Below are positions 9,032 through 16,421 of a stretch of DNA of 64,000 nucleotides, in pieces (position 1 is the first letter of the stretch; each line of letters begins with the position of its first letter). The DNA is from an uncultured Bacteroidales bacterium. GTDB taxonomy: Bacteria > Bacteroidota > Bacteroidia > Bacteroidales > FEN-979. Below the pieces are notes generated by a model. It saw only the letters and a program-made list of their open reading frames with translations. It did no database searches and was not told where the DNA came from. A program made the position numbers and the translations under genes. The DNA lies in assembly GCA_903875045.1 (NCBI GenBank), contig CAIQUS010000060.1, positions 69,690 through 133,689 on the forward strand, given 5' to 3'.

Positions 9032-9649
9032 TTAGTAGCTTGAGAGGGCCGGGAGAGTCCCATCATATTTTTTATCCGTCAGCAGTTTTAACATGAAATC
9101 TGCCACATCCGCCCTCGGGATGCTCCGTGAGGTAGGGATTCCCGGAGTTATTTTATACGTGTTGGTTTTCGGTGCATCCGTAAGGCCTGTCGGGCGGATA
9201 ATAACCCATTCTGCACTGCTCTCCTGAATTACCTTTGCCTGTCGTTTTTTATCTTCAAAAACATGTTTCAGGAAGAGAGGCATGAATACTTTTCCAAACC
9301 AGAATCCAGCATCATTGCCGAGAATTCCGGCAGAAGACATGCAGATAAACCGCTTCACACCTGCTGATGCCATTGCTTTAAGGATATTTCCGGTTCCCTC
9401 GGAAAGGATCGTGTTTGGTTTGTTTTTATTAACACCCAGTGCACATAGAACTGCATCCTGGCCTTCAACCGCCAAATTGATTTTTTCAGTCTCCTGAATG
9501 TCGCCCTGGATAACCCTCAGATTTTTATGCTGAATAGTAACTCTCGATGGCTGCCGTGCAAATGCCGTGACAAAATGTCCTTGATTAAGCGCCTGATATA
9601 CAATCAAAATTCCGGTTTTCCCGCTTGCCCCGAATACAACAATTTTCAT
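9032..9649 (-). CDS. NAD(P)-binding atypical SDR (NmrA/biliverdin-reductase-B-like)
   Basis: 205 residues, the size of compact NAD(P)H-binding proteins such as YwnB and human BVR-B. The nucleotide-binding motif is GASGKTG (7-13), followed by an acidic residue at the end of the third strand region (VIQGDIQE). The pattern SSAGIL and the late VIIRPTGLTD match the family. It may reduce flavins or quinones, or act as a redox sensor; the substrate is not readable. A -7 box lies 13 bp before the start (9663-9670), and the octamer array at 9687-9791 begins just upstream of that box. Confidence 0.85.
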   Translation of the reverse strand: MKIVVFGASGKTGILIVYQALNQGHFVTAFARQPSRVTIQHKNLRVIQGDIQETEKINLAVEGQDAVLCALGVNKNKPNTILSEGTGNILKAMASAGVKRFICMSSAGILGNDAGFWFGKVFMPLFLKHVFEDKKRQAKVIQESSAEWVIIRPTGLTDAPKTNTYKITPGIPTSRSIPRADVADFMLKLLTDKKYDGTLPALSSY

Positions 9650-9662
9650 AATGAATTTTTTT

Positions 9663-9670
9663 CAAAGTTA
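9663..9670 (-). promoter_or_regulatory. -7 promoter box (TAACTTTG, minus strand)
   Basis: Consensus -7 box 13 bp before the ATG at 9649. The expected -33 region falls at the edge of the octamer array that starts near 9687. Confidence 0.55.
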
Positions 9671-9686
9671 CGAATTAAACCAACCT

Positions 9687-9791
9687 GTTTCCCTGCCCAC
9701 CCGTCCACCCGTCCACCTGCTCACCTGCCCACTTGCCCACCCGTCCACCCGTCCACTTGCCCACTTGCCCACATGCCCACTTGCCCACTCC
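9687..9791. repeat. octamer tandem array (CCCACTTG / CCCGTCCA units)
   Basis: About 100 bp of degenerate 8-bp units, mainly CCCACTTG, CCCGTCCA and CTCACCTG, in the gap between divergent genes. An open frame through it codes only for repeated His/Pro/Thr/Cys and is not a gene. Close relatives lie at 11728-11826 and 35342-35433. Confidence 0.93.
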
Positions 9792-9880
9792 ACAATAATT
9801 ATTCCTCCCACCCATTCCATTCCCCGGAATTTTACGATTTTTGTTATCTGGAAAGTCTATTAAACGAACCTCCATACAAA

Positions 9881-10396
9881 ATGAAATTTTACTCACTTGA
9901 TGTCGAAACTGCCAATCCCGATCAATCGACCATTTGCCAGATTGGAGTTGGTGTATTTGAGGATGGAGAACTGACAGGAACCTGGAAATCATACATTGAT
10001 CCTCAGGATTATTTCCATTGGCGGTTCATTGATATCCATGGGATTACACCTAAGATGGTAAAAAGACAGCCAACTTTCCCGACAGTTTATCCCATCCTCC
10101 GGCAAATGTTTGAAAACAACATCGTGGTTCATCACTCCCCGTTCGACCGCACTGCCTTCAGGAAAGTTTTTGATAAATACGGACTGGAGCATTTTAACGT
10201 TCGATGGCTGGATTCGGTTCATGTTGCCCGCAAAACCTGGACAAACCTTGAGGGCGGATACAAGTTGGACAATTTAGCCTGGCATTTGGATATAACATTT
10301 CAGCATCATGATGCATTGGAGGATGCGATTGCCTGTGGAAAAATTGTTGCGAAAGCCTGCCGCCACAGCGGCATTGGCGCTGATCAATGGTTTTAA
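9881..10396 (+). CDS. DnaQ-like DEDDh 3'-5' exonuclease
   Basis: 171 residues from the ATG at 9881. The frame is open upstream but crosses the octamer array. All five DEDDh positions can be placed: D7 and E9 (LDVETA), D89 (HHSPFDRTAF), H143 and D148 (QHHDALEDA). The family removes nucleotides from 3' ends of DNA or RNA; a stand-alone 170-residue form may serve repair, proofreading or RNA processing. Its location in the cytoplasm is expected, since no signal peptide is present. It stands between an octamer array and a secreted adhesin gene, with no partner that fixes its role. Confidence 0.9.
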   Translation: MKFYSLDVETANPDQSTICQIGVGVFEDGELTGTWKSYIDPQDYFHWRFIDIHGITPKMVKRQPTFPTVYPILRQMFENNIVVHHSPFDRTAFRKVFDKYGLEHFNVRWLDSVHVARKTWTNLEGGYKLDNLAWHLDITFQHHDALEDAIACGKIVAKACRHSGIGADQWF

Positions 10397-10489
10397 GTCG
10401 GTGAAATTATACCTGAAGAAAAAAGCAAGGAATATTTTTTAAAATACAAAAATAAACATAACTTAGCTGCAAAATCGGAAACAAATTCT

Positions 10490-11626
10490 ATGATGATGAA
10501 AATTCTAAGAATCGTTAGGTCGACCATCTTGGTTGTGTTAATTATTTCAACTTTTTTCTTACAAAGGTCTTTTTCACAACTGCCCTTCACCATCCATGAA
10601 ACCATATCGGGTGTGTCTTGTTTTGGCGGATCTAACGGGTCAATCAGCCTTGAAATTTACAATGGTAATCCTCCCTTCAATATTATGTGGAGTACGGGAG
10701 CAACAGGTACTTATTCCATTGGTGGTTTGTCCGCGGGTATGTATCAGGTAGTCGTATCAGATCAAAGTGGTCATACTGAGTATGGCCAATATATGGTCAC
10801 TGAGCCAACCCCGATTGTCATCATCATTTCCGCCAATGATTCAGTGTGTGCGCCAATAGGGTGCGACGGGTTGTTAAATGGACTGCTGACTGCGACGGCA
10901 ATGGGTGGTACACCATTTATTCTTCCCATTTTCAATACGCCATATTATACAGCTCTTTGGTCGACAGGGCAAACCGGGCCATATTGTAACGTAGCACAGC
11001 CTGGAGCATATACAGTAACGATAACTGACAAAAACGGATGTATTGCAAGGAACTCCTATCAGGTTTCCTGTCCTGTTCAGCCTACAGCGATTCTCCCAAG
11101 CAGAATAATCCATGCCGGTGAATGCCTGACAGAGCAGGCTAAAAATACGATCAGCGCCGCAGGGGATGGCAAGTATTACACGGTGACCCTGGGAGGAACC
11201 TCTGTATTCATTTCCGGATCGATTATTCATTTCCTGCCAGGATTTCATGTTGAAGATGGGGGGCGGTTTCGTGGCTATATTTTCCCACCCTTAGCGAATT
11301 CACCAAACATACCGGCAACCATTGTTGATAACCAGCCCTATCAAACCATCTTTCCCACTATGAAACCGTTATCGTTTGAACCCTTTTCCGTTCAGCTTTA
11401 TCCCAACCCCGCCAGCGACCGGTTCACCATCGAACTGGAAGGCATTGATCTCCGAAGGGTTGTGGATGTTTCGGTTTGTGATAAGTATGGTAAAACCGTA
11501 ATTCGAAAAACCTTCAGAAACTCCGGCAGTAACCAATTGTCGCTCGAAGGCTGCATGCCGGGCATATACACTGTACAGGTTCGTGCAGGTATCGATACAG
11601 TTATCCGTAAAATTGTGAAACTCTAA
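10490..11626 (+). CDS. secreted SprB-repeat protein with T9SS sorting domain
   Basis: 378 residues. Three Met codons in a row open the frame. The signal peptide runs to about residue 29 (RSFSQ). Two modules resemble SprB/gliding-adhesin repeats: the first reads SCFGGSNGSISLEIYNG then FNIMWSTGATG, the second has TALWSTGQTGPY. A third region (about 195-265) resembles the strand-rich domain with LPGFHVEDGG that often precedes T9SS tails. The C-terminal domain (VQLYPNPASDRF ... IRKIVKL) is a type A sorting signal. It is probably a cell-surface adhesin or structural protein. SprB itself is thousands of residues long, so this is a miniature relative. Confidence 0.87.
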   Translation: MMMKILRIVRSTILVVLIISTFFLQRSFSQLPFTIHETISGVSCFGGSNGSISLEIYNGNPPFNIMWSTGATGTYSIGGLSAGMYQVVVSDQSGHTEYGQYMVTEPTPIVIIISANDSVCAPIGCDGLLNGLLTATAMGGTPFILPIFNTPYYTALWSTGQTGPYCNVAQPGAYTVTITDKNGCIARNSYQVSCPVQPTAILPSRIIHAGECLTEQAKNTISAAGDGKYYTVTLGGTSVFISGSIIHFLPGFHVEDGGRFRGYIFPPLANSPNIPATIVDNQPYQTIFPTMKPLSFEPFSVQLYPNPASDRFTIELEGIDLRRVVDVSVCDKYGKTVIRKTFRNSGSNQLSLEGCMPGIYTVQVRAGIDTVIRKIVKL

Positions 11627-11635
11627 AATTGAGCC

Positions 11636-11720
11636 CACCATATAATCCCGTACCTACGGCACGGAAAAAACCAATGATCGTTTGCATTCTACCAATATCT
11701 GGCTCCTACGGAGCCGGGAA
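11636..11720. repeat. REP-like element with two CC-TAC-GG hairpins
   Basis: Two short palindromes share the loop TAC. The first is CCGTACC-TAC-GGCACGG (11648-11664) and the second GGCTCC-TAC-GGAGCC (11701-11715), separated by about 36 bp. I recall similar elements with TCTACCAATAT before the second hairpin as dispersed repeats in Bacteroidota genomes. The element lies just after the stop of the SprB-like gene, so it could act as a terminator or mRNA stabiliser. Confidence 0.75.
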
Positions 11721-11727
11721 AAATCCG

Positions 11728-11826
11728 TCCATCCACCTGCTCACCCGCTCACCCGCTCACCCGCTCACCCGCTCACCCGTTCACCCGTTCACCCGTTCAC
11801 CTGCCCACTTGCCCACTTGCCCACCC
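11728..11826. repeat. octamer tandem array (CTCACCCG / CCCACTTG units)
   Basis: Roughly twelve 8-bp units that drift along the array from CTCACCCG to TTCACCCG to CCCACTTG. It ends 15 bp before the -7 box of the amino-acid permease. A TTG in the last unit (11817-11819) lies 22 bp before that box, close to -33 spacing. Confidence 0.93.
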
Positions 11827-11841
11827 AATCCCAAAATATTC

Positions 11842-11849
11842 TATCTTTA
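11842..11849 (+). promoter_or_regulatory. -7 promoter box (TATCTTTA)
   Basis: A one-mismatch -7 box 14 bp before the GTG at 11864, directly after the octamer array. Confidence 0.45.
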
Positions 11850-11863
11850 TCAAAAATTTTCCC

Positions 11864-13690
11864 GTGTCCAATCCGCATCTCTTCCGCAAGAAGTCTATCG
11901 CCCATATCCTGAAGGATGCCCATAACCGGGAAGGCGAGCTGTCGGAATTAAAGAAGAGTCTGAATGTGTTTGATTTAACGGCGTTAGGAATTGCTGCAGT
12001 GATTGGAGCAGGGATTTTTAGTACCATTGGAACTGCGGCTGCCAGCGGAGGTCCTGCCGTATCCCTTCTCTTCCTCTTTACAGCCATGGCATGTGCTTTT
12101 TCAGCACTGTGCTATGCCCAGTTTGCTTCACTTATCCCGATCAGCGGGAGCGCCTACACCTATGCTTATGCCAGTTTTGGTGAACTCATTGCCTGGATCA
12201 TCGGTTGGGATCTTATCATGGAATATGCCATTGGCAACATTGCCGTGGCGATATCATGGTCGGATTATTTTACAGGGTTTCTTGGAGGCATTGGCCTTCA
12301 TATACCCGCATATATGGGCATCGACTATCTTTCGGCCGCAAGGGGATACCATCAGGCCACGCTTGAAATGATGCGTGGAATACCGCTGTCAAATATGCCG
12401 GATATGCTCCGGGAGGCGTACTCGGCCTGGCAGTCTGCACCCGTGATAGGCGGAATACGCATCATTGCTGATATCCCGGCCTTCTCCATCGTGGTATTTA
12501 TCACTGTTCTCGTTTACATTGGTATTTATGAAACCAAAGTTGCCAGCAACATCATGGTGTTACTCAAGGTTGGCATCCTGTTTCTGATCATTGCCGTAGG
12601 ATCATTTTATGTTGACCCCAAAAACTGGCACCCCTTTGCTCCCAATGGGGTGGCTGGCGTGTTGAAAGGAGTTTCCGGTGTTTTCTTTGCCTACATCGGC
12701 TTTGATGCTATCTCCACAACAGCAGAAGAGTGCCGCAACCCCAGAAGGGATTTGCCACGGGCCATTATTTTTGCCCTGATCATAACAACTGTGCTCTACA
12801 TTCTGATCAGCCTGGTCCTCACAGGTATGCTTCATTATTCAGAGCTTGGCGTGGGTGATCCGCTGGCTTATGCCTTTCAGAAACTTCATCTGACAAGGTT
12901 ATCAGGCGTAATTGCCATAAGTGCTGTGATTGCAATGGCGAGTGTTTTGCTTGTATTTCAGGTAGGGCAACCCCGGATATGGATGAGCATGAGCCGTGAT
13001 GGATTGCTGCCGCCTTCATTTTCGAAGATACATCCACGATATAAAACCCCATGGTTTTCTACCATCATAACCGGGATTTTGGTTGCCATTCCTTCCCTGT
13101 TCATGAACCTCACGGAAGTTACCGACCTTACGAGTATAGGCACTCTGTTTGCCTTTATCCTCGTTTCAGGTGGTGTGCTGGTGCTTCAGGGAGGCTGGAA
13201 GAAAAATGATATCCCAAATCAGGAAAAGGGATTTCAGGTGCCCTATTTCAACAGCCGCTACTTCCTGCCAGTGATCTGGATAGTGATTTTCGTTATGCTC
13301 TACTATTGGAATCAGCAGGAAATCAATAGTTTTATATCCAGGATATCGGATGAAACCGGTTTATTTGCAAACGGAACAATTGCCGCAACACTACCTGTCC
13401 ACTTGCCAACCGGTCAGCAAGTCAGCCAGCTCGCCTCTCATTGGTGGCAGTTTTCACATTTACTCCTGACCGAATTTCCCATAGTGCTTTTTGTACTGTC
13501 AGCCATTGTACTCACCTGGTATGGGATTCGCAGAGAATTGTCGCTGATCCCGGTGCTGGGGCTTTTGACAAACTTTTACCTGATGGCGCAGCTCGGGGTA
13601 ACAAACTGGCTCCGCTTTCTGATTTGGTTGGCGCTTGGCCTGATTATTTATTTTACCTATGGGAGAAGACACAGCAGGTTGGGAAGGTGA
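11864..13690 (+). CDS. APC-family amino-acid permease (cationic amino-acid transporter type)
   Basis: 608 residues with about 12-14 membrane helices. The first helix carries the APC signature GIAAVIGAGIFSTIG, followed by helices containing CYAQFASLIPISGSAYTY, and the conserved GFDAISTTAEECRNPRRD loop of the CAT/YfnA group. It should import amino acids across the inner membrane by proton or sodium coupling. A loop after the TM10 region and two extra C-terminal helices make it longer than YfnA (about 460 residues), similar to eukaryotic-type CAT proteins. The GTG start follows the -7 box by 14 bp; no upstream ATG is in frame near it. The tail runs into the GATGATGT array. Confidence 0.92.
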   Translation: MSNPHLFRKKSIAHILKDAHNREGELSELKKSLNVFDLTALGIAAVIGAGIFSTIGTAAASGGPAVSLLFLFTAMACAFSALCYAQFASLIPISGSAYTYAYASFGELIAWIIGWDLIMEYAIGNIAVAISWSDYFTGFLGGIGLHIPAYMGIDYLSAARGYHQATLEMMRGIPLSNMPDMLREAYSAWQSAPVIGGIRIIADIPAFSIVVFITVLVYIGIYETKVASNIMVLLKVGILFLIIAVGSFYVDPKNWHPFAPNGVAGVLKGVSGVFFAYIGFDAISTTAEECRNPRRDLPRAIIFALIITTVLYILISLVLTGMLHYSELGVGDPLAYAFQKLHLTRLSGVIAISAVIAMASVLLVFQVGQPRIWMSMSRDGLLPPSFSKIHPRYKTPWFSTIITGILVAIPSLFMNLTEVTDLTSIGTLFAFILVSGGVLVLQGGWKKNDIPNQEKGFQVPYFNSRYFLPVIWIVIFVMLYYWNQQEINSFISRISDETGLFANGTIAATLPVHLPTGQQVSQLASHWWQFSHLLLTEFPIVLFVLSAIVLTWYGIRRELSLIPVLGLLTNFYLMAQLGVTNWLRFLIWLALGLIIYFTYGRRHSRLGR

Positions 13691-13697
13691 GGTTGGT

Positions 13698-13802
13698 AAT
13701 GTGATGATGTGATGATGTGATGATGTGATGATGTGATGATGTGATGATGTGATGATGTGATGATGGGATGATGGGATGATGGGATAGTGTGATAATGTGA
13801 TT
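13698..13802. repeat. octamer tandem array (GATGATGT units)
   Basis: Nearly perfect 8-bp units GATGATGT (eight or more copies), degrading into GATGATGG and GATAATGT. It occupies the gap between the amino-acid permease and the TSUP permease. The minus-strand frame through it gives only Ser/His/Ile repeats. Confidence 0.95.
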
Positions 13803-13839
13803 TGAGGAGTCTAATATCCAATTTCAAAAGCAACAAATA

Positions 13840-13866
13840 GTTTTCAATTTTCAATTTTCAATTTCA
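13840..13866. repeat. TTTTCAA heptamer repeat next to a start codon
   Basis: Three copies of TTTTCAA-like units end 2 bp before the ATG of the TSUP gene at 13869. Similar A/T-rich units occur at 54116-54145 and 58943-58970. Confidence 0.75.
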
Positions 13867-13868
13867 TC

Positions 13869-14651
13869 ATGTCTTTCACTGAAATCATCGTCATCATCAT
13901 TGCAGGCATTCTTGTTGGGTTTATCAACACCCTGTCGGGTGGAGGGTCTGTGATCAGTCTTTCGTTGTTGCTGATCCTCGGCTTGCCGGCCAACATTGCC
14001 AATGGCACCAACCGAATCAGCATTTTTTTTCAAACCCTCTCTTCGGTTACCAGCTTCACCCGGCAAAAAATGTTTACGGATCTTCGCCCGGTATGGCTTG
14101 CAATCCCGGCAACCATCGGAGCTGTTCTGGGTGCTTATCTGGCAGTGGATGTTGATACCCGGGTAATTGAGATTGCCATGGCTTCATCCATGGTCATCAT
14201 GCTTTTTTTTCTTTTCTATAAGCCTGATAAATGGCTCAAAGAGAACCCCGGATTACTTTCCGGGACCCTTAAATGGTGGCAATTGGTGATTTTTTTTGCA
14301 GTTGGCTTTTATGGTGGCTTTATTCAGGTGGGGGTGGGTTATTTCCTGCTGATGGCTTTGGTGCTGGGGGTTGGCTATGACCTGGTAAAGGCGAATGCTG
14401 TGAAAAACCTGATAGTCTTTTTTTATGCGATTTTCGCATTGCTGGTGTTTATGATCGATGGGAAAGTCAATTATCTTTACGGAATGATTCTTTCTGCGGG
14501 CAGCATGGTTGGAGCTTTGATTGCCTCATACCTTGCCGTGAAGAAAGGAGCAGGGTTTATACGCGCCGTTATACTCTTATCGGTGTTGCTGACGGTTTTA
14601 CAAATTACCGGAATCATTAATTTTACGGAACTGTTAAAAAAGATATTGTGA
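13869..14651 (+). CDS. TSUP (TauE/SafE) family anion permease
   Basis: 260 residues with about eight hydrophobic segments and the family's repeated Gly motifs: GFINTLSGGGSVISL near the N-terminus and the matching GFYGGFIQVGVGYFLL in the second half. Together they show the two-fold internal repeat of the family. Members move sulfite, sulfoacetate, taurine-derived or other small organic anions across the inner membrane. The substrate here is not readable. The stop overlaps the next gene's GTG by 4 bp, so the two are translationally coupled. Confidence 0.92.
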   Translation: MSFTEIIVIIIAGILVGFINTLSGGGSVISLSLLLILGLPANIANGTNRISIFFQTLSSVTSFTRQKMFTDLRPVWLAIPATIGAVLGAYLAVDVDTRVIEIAMASSMVIMLFFLFYKPDKWLKENPGLLSGTLKWWQLVIFFAVGFYGGFIQVGVGYFLLMALVLGVGYDLVKANAVKNLIVFFYAIFALLVFMIDGKVNYLYGMILSAGSMVGALIASYLAVKKGAGFIRAVILLSVLLTVLQITGIINFTELLKKIL

Positions 14652-15745
14652 CCTCACAACTTATGACCCCAAAAAGAGCAAGGAGCTTTAGTTCCTTTTA
14701 CTCCTCGTTTTCGAGACATCATCTGGCAGTATTGCTTTGTATGATGCTCTCATTATCAGTTCATTATTTACTTTTTGCCCAGTCCGAAACAGTTTCGATG
14801 GTGCCGGCTGATGTCAATTCAGGGAAATGGACGCTGGTGATTCATGGTGGTGCCGGTGGACCGGCCAGGGGTGTCATGTCTGAAATAGCTGAAAAAGAAT
14901 ACCTTGACAACCTGAGTGAAGCACTGAAACTTGGGTCGGCAATTCTGGTAAATGGCGGTACCAGTCTGGATGCAGTTGAAACGGTTGTAAACTTCCTGGA
15001 AGATTGTCCGCTATTCAATGCCGGAAAAGGTGCTGTACTCAATGAAAACGGCAAAGCCGAACTTGATGCATCCATCATGGATGGCCGGACTGGTATGGCC
15101 GGGGCGGTTGCCGGAGCAACCTCCATTAAAAATCCGGTATCGGCTGCAAGACTGGTCATGGAAAAAACTAATCATGTGATGCTAAGTGGAAAAGGAGCCG
15201 ATGATTTTGCAAAAAAAATGGGACTTAAGCTGGTAGACCCAACCTATTTTATTACGCCGCTGCGGCTGGAAGCATGGAAAAAGTGGAAAGCATCTCCCCC
15301 GGCACGGAATAAACCCTTCCGTGCGGATAAAGAAAAACATGGCACTGTTGGGGCTGTGGCACTCGATCAGAAAGGCAATCTGGCGGCTGCAACATCTACC
15401 GGCGGAATGATGGGGAAAATGGCTGGCCGCATCGGGGATTCTCCGGTGATTGGAGCAGGAACTTATGCCAATAACAATACCTGCGCCGTATCTGCAACCG
15501 GTCAGGGCGAATACTTTATCCGGAATGTGGTTGCGTATGACCTTTCGGCTTTGATGGAATATCGCGGGATGCCAATCGAAGAAGCCGCCAGATTGATCAT
15601 CATGGAAAAAATCGCAAACCAGAAAGCTGCCGGCGGACTCATTGCTGTTGACAAAGACGGTAACATTGCCATGCCTTTCAACACAAACGCCATGTTCAGG
15701 GGTTTTTCAAAGTCAACCGGGGAAAATGAGGTTGCGATATACTAA
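14648..15745 (+). CDS. isoaspartyl peptidase / L-asparaginase (Ntn hydrolase, T2 family)
   Basis: 365 residues made as a precursor. The first about 45 residues form a basic, then hydrophobic signal peptide ending LLFAQ, so the enzyme should act in the periplasm. The mature part opens with LVIHGGAGGP. The autocleavage site is HGTVGAVALD with Thr233 as the N-terminal nucleophile of the beta subunit, followed by AAATSTGGMMGKMAGRIGDSP, which forms the Asp/isoAsp pocket. It hydrolyses beta-aspartyl dipeptides and asparagine. The GTG at 14648 overlaps the TSUP stop; an ATG at 14663 is an alternative. Coupling to a TSUP permease is unusual and unexplained. Confidence 0.93.
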   Translation: MTSQLMTPKRARSFSSFYSSFSRHHLAVLLCMMLSLSVHYLLFAQSETVSMVPADVNSGKWTLVIHGGAGGPARGVMSEIAEKEYLDNLSEALKLGSAILVNGGTSLDAVETVVNFLEDCPLFNAGKGAVLNENGKAELDASIMDGRTGMAGAVAGATSIKNPVSAARLVMEKTNHVMLSGKGADDFAKKMGLKLVDPTYFITPLRLEAWKKWKASPPARNKPFRADKEKHGTVGAVALDQKGNLAAATSTGGMMGKMAGRIGDSPVIGAGTYANNNTCAVSATGQGEYFIRNVVAYDLSALMEYRGMPIEEAARLIIMEKIANQKAAGGLIAVDKDGNIAMPFNTNAMFRGFSKSTGENEVAIY

Positions 15746-15766
15746 AACGGCTGCGAAAACCTTCTG

Positions 15767-16258
15767 TTACTGCTTTTCGTATTGCTGGATTTCATCATGA
15801 ACATATTCGAGCATAACCCCGGCCTGTCTGAGCATCCCCTCCGATTCTGAACCATCATGGTATTTCCGTTCACAAACCACCCGTTCGATACCACAGTTGA
15901 TGATGAGCATGGCACAAGTGCGGCAGGGGGTCATCCGGCAATATAACGTGGCTTTATCCAATGAAATCCCCAACCTGGCTGCCTGGCAGATTGCGTTCTG
16001 CTCTGCATGGACAGTACGCACGCAATGTTGGGTGATGCGCTCATCTTCATGCAACATCTTTTTCATAAGATGGCCGGCTTCGTCACAATGTGGCAAACCG
16101 CGAGGGGAACCTACATAACCGGTAACCAGAATCTGTTTATCACGGGTGATCACACAACCACTGCGGCCACGGTCGCAGGTAGCACGTTCTGAAACGGTTT
16201 GGGCGATCTGCATAAAGTATTCATCCCACGTGGGACGGACGTATTTTTTTATTTCCAT
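15767..16258 (-). CDS. dCMP/cytidine-deaminase-like zinc enzyme (ComEB type)
   Basis: 163 residues from the ATG at 16258. A TTG further up at 16291 lies beside the -7 box and is unlikely. The zinc-deaminase motif is H84-A-E86 with P111-C112-R-T-C115. A second set of possible zinc ligands (C28, H57, C58) matches the extra zinc site of dCMP deaminases. The enzyme should convert dCMP to dUMP for thymidylate synthesis in the cytoplasm. Length and layout agree with Bacteroidota dCMP deaminases. It lies convergent with the isoaspartyl peptidase. Confidence 0.92.
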   Translation of the reverse strand: MEIKKYVRPTWDEYFMQIAQTVSERATCDRGRSGCVITRDKQILVTGYVGSPRGLPHCDEAGHLMKKMLHEDERITQHCVRTVHAEQNAICQAARLGISLDKATLYCRMTPCRTCAMLIINCGIERVVCERKYHDGSESEGMLRQAGVMLEYVHDEIQQYEKQ

Positions 16259-16280
16259 GAGCCGGTTTTTCTTTATTTCG

Positions 16281-16288
16281 TAAAGATA
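16281..16288 (-). promoter_or_regulatory. -7 promoter box (TATCTTTA, minus strand)
   Basis: A one-mismatch -7 box 22 bp before the deaminase ATG at 16258. Confidence 0.45.
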
Positions 16289-16376
16289 CAAATCATTTTA
16301 ATGCCATGGTTTTAACCATTCGTTCCCTGGATCAATTTTATTTTCAGCGCAAAGGCAACCCAAAGCTTGATTGTTG

Positions 16377-16384
16377 TATCTTTA
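16377..16384 (+). promoter_or_regulatory. -7 promoter box (TATCTTTA)
   Basis: A one-mismatch -7 box 37 bp before the ATG at 16422. Confidence 0.4.
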
Positions 16385-16421
16385 TATACTGAAACCATGT
16401 GAATAAAAACCGAAATTTGCT

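Noticed and set aside
9675-9992. Minus-strand frame across the octamer array and exonuclease start
   Set aside because: It consists largely of repeat-derived Gly/Lys/Trp units and overlaps the DEDDh exonuclease gene.
13657-13854. Minus-strand frame with His/Ser/Ile repeats
   Set aside because: Pure translation of the GATGATGT array, no start context and no conserved domain.
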